A stretch of DNA of 64,000 bases from Halobacteriovorax sp. (lineage in GTDB: Bacteria > Bdellovibrionota > Bacteriovoracia > Bacteriovoracales > Bacteriovoracaceae), in contig PBCC01000037.1 in NCBI GenBank assembly GCA_002716825.1, positions 1 through 64,000 on the forward strand. Reading direction: 5' to 3'. The notes below the pieces were generated by a model. It was not told the DNA's origin and searched no databases. It saw nothing but the letters and a program-made list of their open reading frames with translations. Within the stretch, counting starts at the first letter, position 1. Each line of letters opens with the position of its first letter. Of this stretch, positions 16,060 to 24,916 are shown one piece after another. The position numbers were made by a program, and so were the translations under genes.

Positions 16060-16648
16060 GATTACTCCCCGATTCATTCATTTGATCGCGAAGGTCTTCC
16101 ACTCGATTTTTAAAAAGAATCAATGTGCGTGATAACCTTGTTTGAAAATAGTTATACAAAACAACAGCGATCACCGCCACGATAATACCAGCAGCGGTTG
16201 CGATCAAAGCCTCAGAAAGACCAGCAGCAACAACGGCAAATCCGCTTTTTCCTGTGCGCGCGATACTTTCAAAGGACTTGATAATTCCCACGACTGTTCC
16301 AAACAATCCAATAAATGGAGCTGACGAACCAATCGTTCCAAGAATCCATAAAAACCTTCTCATCCCGAGGCGGCTTTCTTTCAGTCTTCTTTCTAGTCTT
16401 TCCTGGCCCCCATCCATAAGCGCTAAGTATGGTGCGCCAACGATGGGATGATAGCTATTACAAAGGCCCCTCGCCTCATGGAGTTTATTGGTGCGCAATA
16501 ATTCACTGGCCTTGAGGTGGAGTTGATTGGCGCGTTGATCAAATTTGCTTAAAAACCACAGTTTTTCAAAAGTCACGGCCCAAACGAGAAAGGAGCAAAC
16601 TAAGAGAGGTGCCATGATAAAGCCACCTTCTTGAATTAAATTTAGCAT
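16049..16648 (-). CDS. ExbB/TolQ/MotA family proton channel protein
   Basis: A 199-residue inner-membrane protein with three membrane segments (about 10-30, 100-125 and 140-165). The MotA/TolQ/ExbB core is clear: LGTIGSSAPFIGLFGTVVGIIKSF and GLSEALIATAAGIIVAVIAVVLYNYF. It forms the stator ring with the ExbD encoded directly downstream and overlapping. GGGAGG precedes the ATG. This is one of two ExbB/ExbD pairs in the window (the other at 47999-48907); which outer-membrane partner each drives cannot be told. Confidence 0.88.
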   Translation of the reverse strand: MLNLIQEGGFIMAPLLVCSFLVWAVTFEKLWFLSKFDQRANQLHLKASELLRTNKLHEARGLCNSYHPIVGAPYLALMDGGQERLERRLKESRLGMRRFLWILGTIGSSAPFIGLFGTVVGIIKSFESIARTGKSGFAVVAAGLSEALIATAAGIIVAVIAVVLYNYFQTRLSRTLILFKNRVEDLRDQMNESGSNLGA

Positions 16649-16732
16649 TCCTGCCTCCCTAGACTTAAACTTGCCGCTCTTAAAGTGCCAAGATAGAATA
16701 ACGCCTGTTATTGTAGCTAGACAAGGTTAAGC

Positions 16733-17776
16733 ATGGCCAACGGAACTATCCAGGCACAAATTCAACGCCCCGCTAACTGGTTAATGGGTATTTTCTTACT
16801 TATCCTTCTGTTAGCGACTGGGATATCTGAGTTCTTCCAGGCTCCAACCGAGCAAAATACTGAGCTGACTCGCTTTAGAACGCTTTTTACTAAAGAAGAT
16901 TTTGCTAATATCACTGAACTCAAGCTCAGAAACCGACTTGGTGATTTTCACTTCTCAAAAGTCGAAAACGATCCTTATTCACGCTGGAATATGGTTTTGC
17001 CAAAACGCTTTCCCGCCAACAATGAAGTGTTAAAGAAGTTATTTGAAACGCTTAAAGATTTAAAAATTAGAAAAATATTCAGCTACGACCCTATCAATAT
17101 TGCGAACTTTTCTCTCGATGCCCCACTTTATGAAATTACACTTATTGGCACCGATGGCAAAAAGAAGGTTTTATCTTTTGGACTTGTAAATCCGATTGAT
17201 AACTCAACTTATGTTTCTAACTCTGCCGAGACGGAAGCTATTTATCATATCGATGCGGTTCAAAGTGATCTCGCATCCCTTGATATGACTGACTTTGTCG
17301 ATAGCCATATCTTTACGCCAAAGTCAGCCCAAGTAAAAACTCTTAAGATTTATCGCGGCTCGGTTTCTGGAACTCCAGCATTTCAACTTCAACGAGGTGA
17401 CCGCGGAGAATGGATAAGTCGTGGCAGAGAACTCGATGAAGCCAAAACTCTCCAGTGGATGGATGAGCTACTTTTACTGAAGACTATGCTGATTGTTGAT
17501 AAGAGCACACCTGAGCTCGATGACAGCGTACAAAAGCTCATTGAATCGCCTCAGTTTACACTTGAGATTGAAGACCTCAACGAAAACGTTCTCACTTGGA
17601 GTGTTTCCAACTCTATTAACTCTCTACCAGATGTTCGAGTAGAAAAAAGAGCCTACGTACTCATTAAGGCATCTAATCGCCCTTACCCATGCCTCATACA
17701 TAAAGATCAACTAAGGCTCTTCCAGCCCCGTGAGCAAGACATGAGAAAGCTACCTATCAATAAAATTTTCTATTGA
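16733..17776 (+). CDS. DUF4340 domain-containing membrane-anchored protein
   Basis: A 347-residue protein with one N-terminal membrane segment (about 15-32, WLMGIFLLILLLATGISEFF) and a large extracytoplasmic part. The repeated beta units (ITELKLRNRLGDFHFSKVEN, YEITLIGTDGKKKVLSFG, TYVSNSAETEAIYHID) have the DUF4340 pattern. DUF4340 proteins often sit beside Gld-type ABC transporter genes; none is next to this one, so it stands alone. Its stop overlaps the convergent HD-GYP gene by 7 bases. Function unknown. Confidence 0.65.
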   Translation: MANGTIQAQIQRPANWLMGIFLLILLLATGISEFFQAPTEQNTELTRFRTLFTKEDFANITELKLRNRLGDFHFSKVENDPYSRWNMVLPKRFPANNEVLKKLFETLKDLKIRKIFSYDPINIANFSLDAPLYEITLIGTDGKKKVLSFGLVNPIDNSTYVSNSAETEAIYHIDAVQSDLASLDMTDFVDSHIFTPKSAQVKTLKIYRGSVSGTPAFQLQRGDRGEWISRGRELDEAKTLQWMDELLLLKTMLIVDKSTPELDDSVQKLIESPQFTLEIEDLNENVLTWSVSNSINSLPDVRVEKRAYVLIKASNRPYPCLIHKDQLRLFQPREQDMRKLPINKIFY

Positions 17777-19164
17777 TTCGAGGTTAGTTTTTTAAGTTTT
17801 TCTGGCTCAACAAAAATTTTAATAAAATTTTCGACAATGACTGTATTGTAACGAGAGACAAGTGACTGATCGATTAGGATTAATTTCAAGGCTTCGGTCG
17901 GTTTTAATTTTTTCATAATCATCATATGAACGAAGTCATCAACAAGGCAGATAATATTGGCCAACGTCAAAATCTTGCTGCCCTTCTTTTTAAAAGGAAA
18001 ACCTGTGCCATCATAATACTCGTGATGCTGGAGAACGATTTGCTTTACTGAATTATTGATTAAGTTTTTACCATCAATCATCTCTGCCCCTAGAACAGGA
18101 TGATTATGATACAGCTCAAGTTCTTCAGCAGACATATCACCAGGTCTTGTATTTAAAAGCTTTGGTGGCATTTTCATTTTACCAATGTCGTGAAACATAC
18201 ACGCCATCGAGGCTGTCTCAATCGTGGTTTGGCTTTGCCACTCAAATTGCTTAATAATTGAAGTGGTAAAGAGAGTTACAAGGTAGGCATGATCCACTGC
18301 GGAGGGATCAAAATCTTGATAACTGCGAAGAAGCTTGTAGAGAGTTTTATCTTTTTCGACTAATTGATAAACTTGCTCACAAATTTCTTTACCTTGTTCA
18401 ATGATCTGAGGCTTAAGTCCTTCAGACATGACTTCTTCAACATACTTTGAAGTCACATTTTTTAAAAACCTTGCCTTCATTTCAATCGGAACTTTTTGAG
18501 AGCTTACTAATTTTTCAGTGAGGTGACTTTGATATTTAATGTACTTGGATCGATCAGATGTTTTGAACCAAAGGTACTCAACATTTTTTTCATTTTTATA
18601 TTTATCAATACGCTCTTGTGAGAATGTATCACCGGCATGAAGAATCTTGATGTACTTACCGCTACCAAGTTGAATAAAAACATCAAAGAGAACGGCCTTG
18701 GAGGAATAGAACTCTCCAATTTTTATACTGGTAAAAGCGGCATCACTCTCACTGACTTCAACTTCATCGGACACACCTTCTCTGCGCTCAGTTCCAGCTA
18801 AAAGGTCATTGACACTTTTACCACCTTCAAAGATCCTAAGAATCTCTTCAATCGGTGCCTCTTTAGAAAGAACAGACTGAGCACCAAGCTTGATCCATTT
18901 ATCGCCTTCAAACTCTTCGGCCAAAAAAATCACACTAATCCCAGTCGACTTGGACTTGGCAAAGGTTAAAACTTGCGACCCCGAGTGATTGGTCAGATCT
19001 TCACTAATAACGGCGGTGAAAAATTTATCTTGAGCAATAGCGATTTGCGCGTGCTTACCAGAATCAGCGGTCACGACCTCGTAGCCCTGCGAGCGAACAA
19101 GTTCGCTAGAAGCTTCGAGCCACTCGCTCGAGGGATGGGCTAATAAGATTTTTAATTGGGCCAA
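17770..19164 (-). CDS. HD-GYP-type phosphodiesterase with a degenerate receiver domain
   Basis: A 464-residue protein. Residues 5-115 are receiver-like but the phosphoacceptor region reads AVISEDLTNHSG, so the usual lone Asp is displaced (Glu55/Asp56), suggesting a pseudo-receiver. A middle region of about 145-245 links to an HD-GYP domain: His-Asp in FHDIGKMKMP (324-333), NHPVLGAEMI, HHEYYDGTGFP (380-390). HD-GYP enzymes hydrolyse c-di-GMP; here GYP is GFP, which is tolerated. The start is TTG with GGAG 5 bases upstream; no better codon is in frame. It probably lowers c-di-GMP in response to an unknown cue. Confidence 0.8.
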   Translation of the reverse strand: MAQLKILLAHPSSEWLEASSELVRSQGYEVVTADSGKHAQIAIAQDKFFTAVISEDLTNHSGSQVLTFAKSKSTGISVIFLAEEFEGDKWIKLGAQSVLSKEAPIEEILRIFEGGKSVNDLLAGTERREGVSDEVEVSESDAAFTSIKIGEFYSSKAVLFDVFIQLGSGKYIKILHAGDTFSQERIDKYKNEKNVEYLWFKTSDRSKYIKYQSHLTEKLVSSQKVPIEMKARFLKNVTSKYVEEVMSEGLKPQIIEQGKEICEQVYQLVEKDKTLYKLLRSYQDFDPSAVDHAYLVTLFTTSIIKQFEWQSQTTIETASMACMFHDIGKMKMPPKLLNTRPGDMSAEELELYHNHPVLGAEMIDGKNLINNSVKQIVLQHHEYYDGTGFPFKKKGSKILTLANIICLVDDFVHMMIMKKLKPTEALKLILIDQSLVSRYNTVIVENFIKIFVEPEKLKKLTSNQ

Positions 19165-19224
19165 AACATCTCCAAGTAGCCATTATACGTTACTTATCGA
19201 AATTTCAGGAAAAAACACAAAAAA

Positions 19225-19247
19225 AAAGCCACCAAAATGGCGGCTTT
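19225..19247 (-). terminator. Rho-independent terminator of rpmG
   Basis: Read on the minus strand: AAAGCCGCC, loop ATTTT, GGTGGCTTT, then a run of seven or more T. The only imperfect pair is a G-U. Confidence 0.88.
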
Positions 19248-19268
19248 AAAAGCAAAAGAATGCAAAGA

Positions 19269-19448
19269 TTATTTTACTTCTTTATGAATCGTCACACGCT
19301 TTAGGTAAGGATTGTATTTTTTGATTTCAATACGATCTGGTGTGTTTTTCTTATTTTTTTCAGTTGTGTAACGAGAAGGAGTTTTCCCCTCTTTACGAGC
19401 TTCTGTACACTCTAGTGTAATGACAAAACGGTTACCTTTCTTGGCCAT
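19269..19448 (-). CDS. rpmG: 50S ribosomal protein L33
   Basis: From ATG at 19448 the protein is 59 residues, [19 protein letters not shown], then [21 protein letters not shown], the L33 signature. TTGGAG lies upstream. Of the four zinc-ligand cysteines of the classical form only one remains, so this is the zinc-independent type. The in-frame ATG at 19460 adds four atypical residues. A terminator follows at once. Confidence 0.96.
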   Translation of the reverse strand: MAKKGNRFVITLECTEARKEGKTPSRYTTEKNKKNTPDRIEIKKYNPYLKRVTIHKEVK

Positions 19449-19499
19449 AACTGACTCCAACGAGCAAATATTACTTAATAATAGCTAAATCGAATCGGT

Positions 19500-19528
19500 A
19501 AGTTACACGTCAGCACTTGCACTGGCAA
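19500..19528 (-). promoter_or_regulatory. Candidate sigma-70 promoter for rpmG
   Basis: On the minus strand TTGCCA, 17 bases, TAACTT: five of six and four of six matches to the consensus at the ideal spacing, about 50 bases before the rpmG ATG. Confidence 0.45.
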
Positions 19529-19565
19529 TGCTAAATTGATAAAAATCCTCACCCTTGGAGATTTC

Positions 19566-19832
19566 ATGGCCATTAGTCCGCTAAATTGGAACACAAATAC
19601 TTATAAGTCTTCGAATTTAAAGGCTTTTATTTCGATTGGTGCATCACCTTCTGATCCCGAGGAAGTTCTTTATCTGGTCAATCTGACTGATGATGAGCAC
19701 CGCGAGTACTTCCAAGAGGAGTTTTCGAGCCTGGATCAAGCCTGCTCGTTTATTAACGAGCGCTGGGGAGACTGGGAGCAAAGCGATTTGGCCAACTCAG
19801 GTTCTGGCTGTGGCACCTGTGAAGCTCACTAA
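19566..19832 (+). CDS. Small protein with C-terminal GCGTC motif, unknown function
   Basis: 88 residues from ATG at 19566, with TTGGAG 6 bases upstream (the frame could open at 19536 but lacks a site there). The middle is acidic (PSDPEEVLYLVNLTDDEHREYFQEEFSS) and the protein ends GSGCGTCEAH, a C-x-x-C motif with a terminal histidine, possibly a metal or thiol site. No signal peptide, no membrane segment. I recognise no family. It lies between L33 and L31 genes, divergent from the former. Confidence 0.7.
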   Translation: MAISPLNWNTNTYKSSNLKAFISIGASPSDPEEVLYLVNLTDDEHREYFQEEFSSLDQACSFINERWGDWEQSDLANSGSGCGTCEAH

Positions 19833-19837
19833 TAGCA

Positions 19838-19875
19838 TTGACAAATAAGCGCAAATTCGCGAAATTGTGCCAGCT
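19838..19875 (+). promoter_or_regulatory. Candidate -35 element and imperfect palindrome upstream of rpmE
   Basis: TTGACA at 19838-19843 is a perfect -35 hexamer, but no good -10 follows at 16-18 bases. The spacer holds the imperfect palindrome GCGCAAATT-CGCG-AAATTGTGC (about 19849-19870). This may be a regulated promoter; the assignment is weak. Confidence 0.3.
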
Positions 19876-19926
19876 TTCGCTTAAACCGGCCTTGTGATTG
19901 GCAAGGCGCATTGAAGGATCCAAGTT

Positions 19927-20190
19927 ATGAAAGAAGGAATTCACCCAAATTACCGTGAGATCGTTTTCGAAGACATCTCAAGTGATTTTAAAATTTTGAC
20001 TCGTTCAACGATCAAAACTGACCAAACAACAACTTTTAACGGCAAAGAATATCCATATTACAAGTTGGACATCTCTTCAGCTTCTCACCCGTTCTATACT
20101 GGTAAGACTAAAGTTCTTGATACTGAAGGCCGTATCGACAAGTTCAAAAAGAAATTTGGCGCTTCATTCTCAAACGCTGTTAAGAAATAA
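19927..20190 (+). CDS. rpmE2: 50S ribosomal protein L31, type B
   Basis: An 87-residue protein, [16 protein letters not shown], then [29 protein letters not shown] and [14 protein letters not shown]. This is the cysteine-free type B L31, which replaces the zinc form in many bacteria under low zinc. Its stop codon lies inside a long A/T-rich hairpin (20184-20222), and a second terminator follows. Like L28 and L33 here it lacks the full zinc ligands. Confidence 0.96.
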   Translation: MKEGIHPNYREIVFEDISSDFKILTRSTIKTDQTTTFNGKEYPYYKLDISSASHPFYTGKTKVLDTEGRIDKFKKKFGASFSNAVKK

Positions 20191-20222
20191 TTTTCAAAAG
20201 CTTCGCTTTTAAAAATTATTTC
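20184..20222 (+). other. Long hairpin spanning the rpmE stop codon
   Basis: 18-base arms (20184-20201 and 20205-20222) with one mismatch and a TTC loop closed by GC. The TAA of rpmE (20188-20190) is inside the left arm. A/T-rich and not followed by T; it may protect the 3' end of the mRNA or help termination. Confidence 0.6.
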
Positions 20223-20240
20223 ACGAATGTGACTAATTTA

Positions 20241-20270
20241 AAAAAAGCCCTGCAAATGCGGGGCTTTTTT
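20241..20270. terminator. Bidirectional rho-independent terminator
   Basis: AAAAAAGCCC, TGCAAATGCG, GGGCTTTTTT: strong symmetric stem with A- and T-runs. Ends rpmE (plus) and the Rsm22-like gene (minus), overlapping the last bases of the latter. Confidence 0.9.
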
Positions 20271-21267
20271 ATTTCAGTAATTTCGCTCTAAGAATGCCAT
20301 CGCCCAAGACTTTCTCTACTTCATATCTAAAACGAATTCCTACATTCTGCTTTTGCATTTCTTTAGCTTCGCTCTTGGAGAATTGTTTCTTTTGTAGTTG
20401 AACTTTATGAAGCGTTTCACTGCCGTCACAAATTTCCCAATCAAAAGAGAATTTAGTTTCGGTTAGAAAGCGTGTCAAAGTCGAGCGATCATCTTTAAAC
20501 TCTTCTTTTGAATATAAGTGAGCCGTCATGGCCTGGGAACGGCGATCTATTTGAGCCTTTTGGCAAAGTCTTTCGACTTCAAGGTCATGACTCCCACGCC
20601 AAACTTGGTGGCACCAATCATTGGGACATTTAGCCAGACTAGGACAAGGATAAGCAATCGACATACCCTGTTCGATTAAAGCTGTCCTAAGTTTAATTGC
20701 CTGCTTGAAGAAGTCACTTGTGCCCGGCTCTATAAAGAAAACATAATCGGGGTCTAAGCGACGGATAACATCAAGAGCTCCATCAACACCAATCTCATTA
20801 ATAGAGTGACCAAAAAACAAAACAACTTTTCCTTCTGGTCTTGGAGGGGTCATCCTGTAAACGGAGGCTGGGACGTTAGGGTAAAAATGCTCCATAAGCT
20901 TATTCGCTTGATCCAGCATTCCATGGGCACGATCGACGAGAGTCACACTCTTGGCTTTGATCGAGTCACACCACGCCAGCGAGTAAGTACCTGGGCCACA
21001 GCCAAAGTCGATAAAGTGGGCATCCGATAAGTTCTGTTTTATCTCGTCGCTTAGTTGCGACAAAACGAACTCGAGCTTAGGCCAATTTGTGGGAAGGTAA
21101 AGCTGGGTATAAGCGGAAACAAGATCTGGGTTATCCCCATAGTTTCCCATCTTATCTCGTGAAGAAGTAAACCCAGAACTTAGAGAGCGAATAGCTTTTA
21201 AGCAATCCGCTTCACTTAAGTCTGGGTTTAATAAATGCGGTCTTAATTCACTAAGACTTGGAATCAC
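20269..21267 (-). CDS. Rsm22 family ribosomal small-subunit methyltransferase-like protein
   Basis: 332 residues. A Rossmann SAM-binding motif (FIDFGCGPGTYSLAW, about 86-100) is followed by the cysteine cluster PCPSLAKCPNDWCHQ (about 208-222) that marks the Rsm22 family, relatives of the mitochondrial small-subunit protein METTL17/Rsm22 that binds an iron-sulfur cluster. Bacterial members are probably rRNA-associated but the reaction is unproven. GTG start at 21267 overlaps the citrate synthase stop (GTGA), so it is coupled to gltA. Confidence 0.82.
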   Translation of the reverse strand: MIPSLSELRPHLLNPDLSEADCLKAIRSLSSGFTSSRDKMGNYGDNPDLVSAYTQLYLPTNWPKLEFVLSQLSDEIKQNLSDAHFIDFGCGPGTYSLAWCDSIKAKSVTLVDRAHGMLDQANKLMEHFYPNVPASVYRMTPPRPEGKVVLFFGHSINEIGVDGALDVIRRLDPDYVFFIEPGTSDFFKQAIKLRTALIEQGMSIAYPCPSLAKCPNDWCHQVWRGSHDLEVERLCQKAQIDRRSQAMTAHLYSKEEFKDDRSTLTRFLTETKFSFDWEICDGSETLHKVQLQKKQFSKSEAKEMQKQNVGIRFRYEVEKVLGDGILRAKLLK

Positions 21268-22550
21268 TTTCTTTCATCAACTGGAACGTAATCGCGAACA
21301 CCAGGGCCAGTATAAATCTGACGAGGGCGACAAATTTTTGCAGTTGGAGAGCCTACTTGCTCTCTCCACTGGGCTAGCCAACCAGGCAAGCGGCCAAGAA
21401 CGAACATAGCCGTGAACATATTGGTTGGAATGCCTAGAGCGCGATAAATAATGCCTGAATAGAAGTCAACGTTTGGATAAAGATTTCTCTCAACGAAATA
21501 GCTATCGCTTCTTGCTTCTTCTTCAAGCCCTTTAGCGATATCAAGAAGTGGATCTTGAACGCCAAGCTTTGTCAGTACAGTGTCACAAGCCTTTTTGATA
21601 ATATTGGCACGTGGATCGAAGTTTTTATAAACTCTGTGACCAAAGCCCATGAGTTTAAATGAATCATTCTTGTCTTTGGCTTTCTTGATAAACTTTTTAT
21701 AGTCACCACCATTTTTCTTAATCGTCTCAAGCATTTCGAGAACTGCTTGGTTAGCACCACCATGAAGAGGTCCCCAGAGTGCATCAATACCGGCAGAGAT
21801 GGTTGCAAAAACGTTAGCGTTTGAACTTCCCACCATACGTACGGTTGAAGCAGAACAGTTTTGTTCATGGTCGGCGTGAAGAATAAGGAGAACGTTCATG
21901 GCCTTGGCCACTTCATGATCAACTTCGTAACCAGGCTTGTACTGAATCATATTCATGAAATCGGCGCAGTAACCAAGACTTGGGTGAGAGCGTACTGGCT
22001 CTTCCGATTTAGCACGACGATAGAAGTAGGCCATCATGACTTTAACTTGGGCCATGAGCTGAGCCACGGCGCGATCTTTTTCAGAGTCTGAAAGGTCGTG
22101 ATCCAAAAAGTCTGGGTAATAAGCTGATAGTGCAGCTACACCGGCCGACAAAACACCCATTGGGTGAGCATCTCTTGGAAAGGTATCAAGCATACGTGTG
22201 ATACCTGAAGGCAAAGTTGCGAACGATACAATTTTTTCATTGAAGAAATCGAGCTGGCGCTTTGTTGGAAGCACGCCATTGATGAGAAGATACGAAGTTT
22301 CAATAAAGTTTGAGTGTTCAGCAAGATCTTCAATTTTATAACCACGGTAACGAAGAATACCTTTTTCACCGTTTAAGAACGTAATGTCTGAAGTACATGA
22401 ACCCGTGTTCATATAGCCATTATCAATAGTGATATAACCGGTCTGTGAGCGCAGCTTTGTAATGTCTACAGCATGCTCCCCTTCAGTTCCTTTGATGATT
22501 GGTAGCTCGATAGTTTTTTCACCTAAAACAAGCTTGGCGGTCTCCGACAT
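21264..22550 (-). CDS. gltA: Citrate synthase
   Basis: 428 residues of type II citrate synthase: GILRYRGYKIEDLAE near 65, HPMGVLSAGVAALS, LHADHEQNCSASTVRMVGSS with the catalytic His, GPLHGGANQAVLEML, MGFGHRVYKNFDPRA (second catalytic His) and the C-terminal RPRQIYTGPG. Condenses oxaloacetate and acetyl-CoA in the TCA cycle. GGAG lies 5 bases before the ATG. Downstream, the Rsm22-like gene overlaps by 4 bases. Full length and apparently intact. Confidence 0.97.
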   Translation of the reverse strand: MSETAKLVLGEKTIELPIIKGTEGEHAVDITKLRSQTGYITIDNGYMNTGSCTSDITFLNGEKGILRYRGYKIEDLAEHSNFIETSYLLINGVLPTKRQLDFFNEKIVSFATLPSGITRMLDTFPRDAHPMGVLSAGVAALSAYYPDFLDHDLSDSEKDRAVAQLMAQVKVMMAYFYRRAKSEEPVRSHPSLGYCADFMNMIQYKPGYEVDHEVAKAMNVLLILHADHEQNCSASTVRMVGSSNANVFATISAGIDALWGPLHGGANQAVLEMLETIKKNGGDYKKFIKKAKDKNDSFKLMGFGHRVYKNFDPRANIIKKACDTVLTKLGVQDPLLDIAKGLEEEARSDSYFVERNLYPNVDFYSGIIYRALGIPTNMFTAMFVLGRLPGWLAQWREQVGSPTAKICRPRQIYTGPGVRDYVPVDERK

Positions 22551-22648
22551 GAATTCTCCAGTGTTGCCTATAAATAACGGGTAAATTAATGAAATAATTC
22601 AACTGAACTTTACACCTTTGATGAGTTAATTCAAAGACGCAGCGGCGC

Positions 22649-23281
22649 TTAGGACAAGATTTCCCATTCCTTAGGATTGGCTTGCCATGATTTCGCCTGA
22701 GCAACTTCATTGGCCGACAAAATCCCCTCACTTTCTGCGCTCTCTACTAAAGAAGTAAAGTTTGTAAGCGAGTGAAGCGCAAGGTCATGTTCTTTTAACA
22801 CAGCACGTGCACCACTGGTTTCGTAATCAACAATTGTAAGACAGCCGATTGGTTCAAGCCCAACAGCCTTCACCGAAATAATGGCGTCACCCAAACTTTT
22901 CCCCTGATTGACCAAATCTTCAATTAATAAAACTTTCATACCAGGGCGGACATCCCCTTCAACTTGATTTTGTTTGCCATGTCCTTTGCTCGAGCCGCGA
23001 ACATACATCAATGGTTTTTTAAGTTCCCAGGCGAGAATGCTGGCATGGGGAATACCGGCAGTGGCCAATCCACAAAAAGCATCAAACTCCAAAGACTTCT
23101 GGGCACAGATATTTTTGAAAGCCTCAATAATTTTTAAGCGAGCATCCACATGGGACCATAGCAGTCGATTGTCGCAGTAAATAGGACCCTTGAGTCCAGA
23201 GGCATATGTAAATGGAGGATTGGTACTGAGTTGAACACAGTTTTTTGAAAGTAAAACTTTTGCGATGTCACTTGGACTCAT
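22649..23281 (-). CDS. pyrE: Orotate phosphoribosyltransferase
   Basis: 210 residues from the ATG at 23281 (GGGG 6 bases upstream; an ATG at 23293 in frame has no site). Phosphoribosyltransferase landmarks: FTYASGLKGPIYCDNR, the GLATAGIPHASILA loop, MYVRGSSKGHGKQNQVEG flexible loop, and the PRPP motif VLLIEDLVNQGKSL. Makes OMP from orotate and PRPP in pyrimidine synthesis. Divergent from sfsA with about 30 bases between the starts. Confidence 0.95.
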   Translation of the reverse strand: MSPSDIAKVLLSKNCVQLSTNPPFTYASGLKGPIYCDNRLLWSHVDARLKIIEAFKNICAQKSLEFDAFCGLATAGIPHASILAWELKKPLMYVRGSSKGHGKQNQVEGDVRPGMKVLLIEDLVNQGKSLGDAIISVKAVGLEPIGCLTIVDYETSGARAVLKEHDLALHSLTNFTSLVESAESEGILSANEVAQAKSWQANPKEWEILS

Positions 23282-23310
23282 GTTCTTCCCCATCTATAAG
23301 TTAAGACATT

Positions 23311-24006
23311 ATGAAATTCGATAAACCAACGGTCAAAGGTAAAATTCTCAAACGCTATAAACGATTTCTCGCCGATATCGAGCTTGAAAACGGTGAAATC
23401 GTTGTCGCTCATTCTGCCAACACAGGAAGTATGACAACTTGCTGGGAACCGGGTTGGGATGTTTTACTGACAAAGAATGACGATCCGGCCAGAAAGTTAA
23501 AATACACTCTCGAATACACCCATAACGGTGAAACTTGGATTGGCGTAAATACTGCGCTTCCCAATAAGATGGTTATTGAGGCCATTGAAAATGGCACGAT
23601 TAAAGAACTTCAGGGATATGACACAATTAAACCTGAAGCGAAAATTGGTAAGTCTCGTATCGATGTACTTTTAACCAAAGATAACGGCGAGCAGTGCTAC
23701 GTCGAAGTTAAAAATACCACTCTTCTTCACGAGGGCGATGCTGTCTTTCCCGACGCCGTCACCGAGCGCGGACAAAAACATTTACGCGAACTAACTGAAC
23801 TTAAACAGCAAGGTATACGCGCCTGTATGGTCTATGTGATTAATCGCAATGATGTTGCGAAGTTTAGACCGGCGGGACATATCGATGCTGAATACGCCAA
23901 GCTGTTACAGCAAGCCCATAAGGTTGGTGTTGAGATTATTCCTTATATGGCAAAGCTTGAGCCCAGTGGGCTCGAACTCACCCATTCGATCCCCTATTTA
24001 ATCTAA
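23311..24006 (+). CDS. sfsA: SfsA family DNA/RNA nuclease-like protein
   Basis: 231 residues matching SfsA throughout: the N-terminal OB-like part with VAHSANTGSM, then SRIDVLLTKDNGEQCYVEVKNTTL (endonuclease-like E-x-K core), FPDAVTERGQKHLRELTEL and HIDAEYAKLL. First named sugar fermentation stimulation protein; the fold suggests a PD-(D/E)xK nuclease. It stands alone, divergent from pyrE. Confidence 0.93.
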   Translation: MKFDKPTVKGKILKRYKRFLADIELENGEIVVAHSANTGSMTTCWEPGWDVLLTKNDDPARKLKYTLEYTHNGETWIGVNTALPNKMVIEAIENGTIKELQGYDTIKPEAKIGKSRIDVLLTKDNGEQCYVEVKNTTLLHEGDAVFPDAVTERGQKHLRELTELKQQGIRACMVYVINRNDVAKFRPAGHIDAEYAKLLQQAHKVGVEIIPYMAKLEPSGLELTHSIPYLI

Positions 24007-24107
24007 GTAGTTTTTACACAATCCAAGAGATTTCATTGTGCGTGGCGCATAATCGTGGTTTAACACGCCCAAATTGAACACACGATACTCACACCTTTGG
24101 AGAAAAT

Positions 24108-24815
24108 ATGAAGGTCTTATTATTAGCAGCAACCATCGCATTAGGACTGTTCACAGTCGGTGCAGATGATGCTCAAGCACAACGCCGTGGAAGCCGTGAT
24201 GGTTATGCCACTCGCTACACAACTACCTATTCATCTTGGGACTACACATTCCATACCTATTACGGGTACCAGGAAGATGTTTATGTAACATGTGGATATT
24301 ACACATGTTATGAAGACTACCGTCCATCTAACCGCGTTTATGTGGAAGAGACAGTGATCAGAAACGGTCAGTGGGCCGGATACACTCGCGTCACAGTTTA
24401 TGATTCATCAAGTTATGGTCCAAATGACCGCTACGTAACTTATTACACCCACGGTGGCCGCGTCGTTCGTCGCGATTACCACAGAAATCACCGCTACGTT
24501 AGAAACCGCACTTATGTTCACCGCAGCTACACAACTGTTAATTATGTTGTGCTAGATGAGTTTACGGCCGGCATTATTTTAGGTACAGAATTTGTACGTT
24601 TAGGTGCAACAGTGGCTTCGGCCTGTGATCCACGTTCTGACAGCTATGATGCATGTATGGCCTTGGCCCTTGCTTCATCGGTATCAGGATCGTTGATCTC
24701 AATATCTGCTTCTGAGCGTGAAGCCGAGCGAACAGAACTTCAGCGCCAACTTGAGGCCGCTGAGAGAAATCGCGACGAGCTGAACATTGAAGACAGTTTC
24801 GACCCTAATTTCTAG
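24108..24815 (+). CDS. Tyrosine-rich secreted protein of unknown function
   Basis: 235 residues with a signal peptide (cleavage near residue 24, DAQA). Residues 30-150 are extremely rich in tyrosine (about 24 of the 25 Tyr), Arg and His in YxY-type patterns (TFHTYYGYQEDVYVTCGYY, RDYHRNHRYVRNRTYVHR). A hydrophobic, small-residue stretch at 155-195 follows, and then a charged coiled coil (SEREAERTELQRQLEAAERN). I know no family. The composition resembles beta-rich surface or matrix proteins. It is followed by a strong terminator. Confidence 0.7.
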   Translation: MKVLLLAATIALGLFTVGADDAQAQRRGSRDGYATRYTTTYSSWDYTFHTYYGYQEDVYVTCGYYTCYEDYRPSNRVYVEETVIRNGQWAGYTRVTVYDSSSYGPNDRYVTYYTHGGRVVRRDYHRNHRYVRNRTYVHRSYTTVNYVVLDEFTAGIILGTEFVRLGATVASACDPRSDSYDACMALALASSVSGSLISISASEREAERTELQRQLEAAERNRDELNIEDSFDPNF

Positions 24816-24842
24816 GCTCGATGTTTGTAAATTAAAGGACTT

Positions 24843-24869
24843 GGCCCTCTGAATAGAGGGCCTTCTTTT
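24843..24869 (+). terminator. Rho-independent terminator
   Basis: GGCCCTCT-GAAT-AGAGGGCC then TTCTTTTTTT: perfect 8-base stem and T-run behind the tyrosine-rich gene. Confidence 0.93.
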
Positions 24870-24916
24870 TTTCACGGTCTCCATATTTGGTGTTTATTTG
24901 TGATAAATTATGCACC

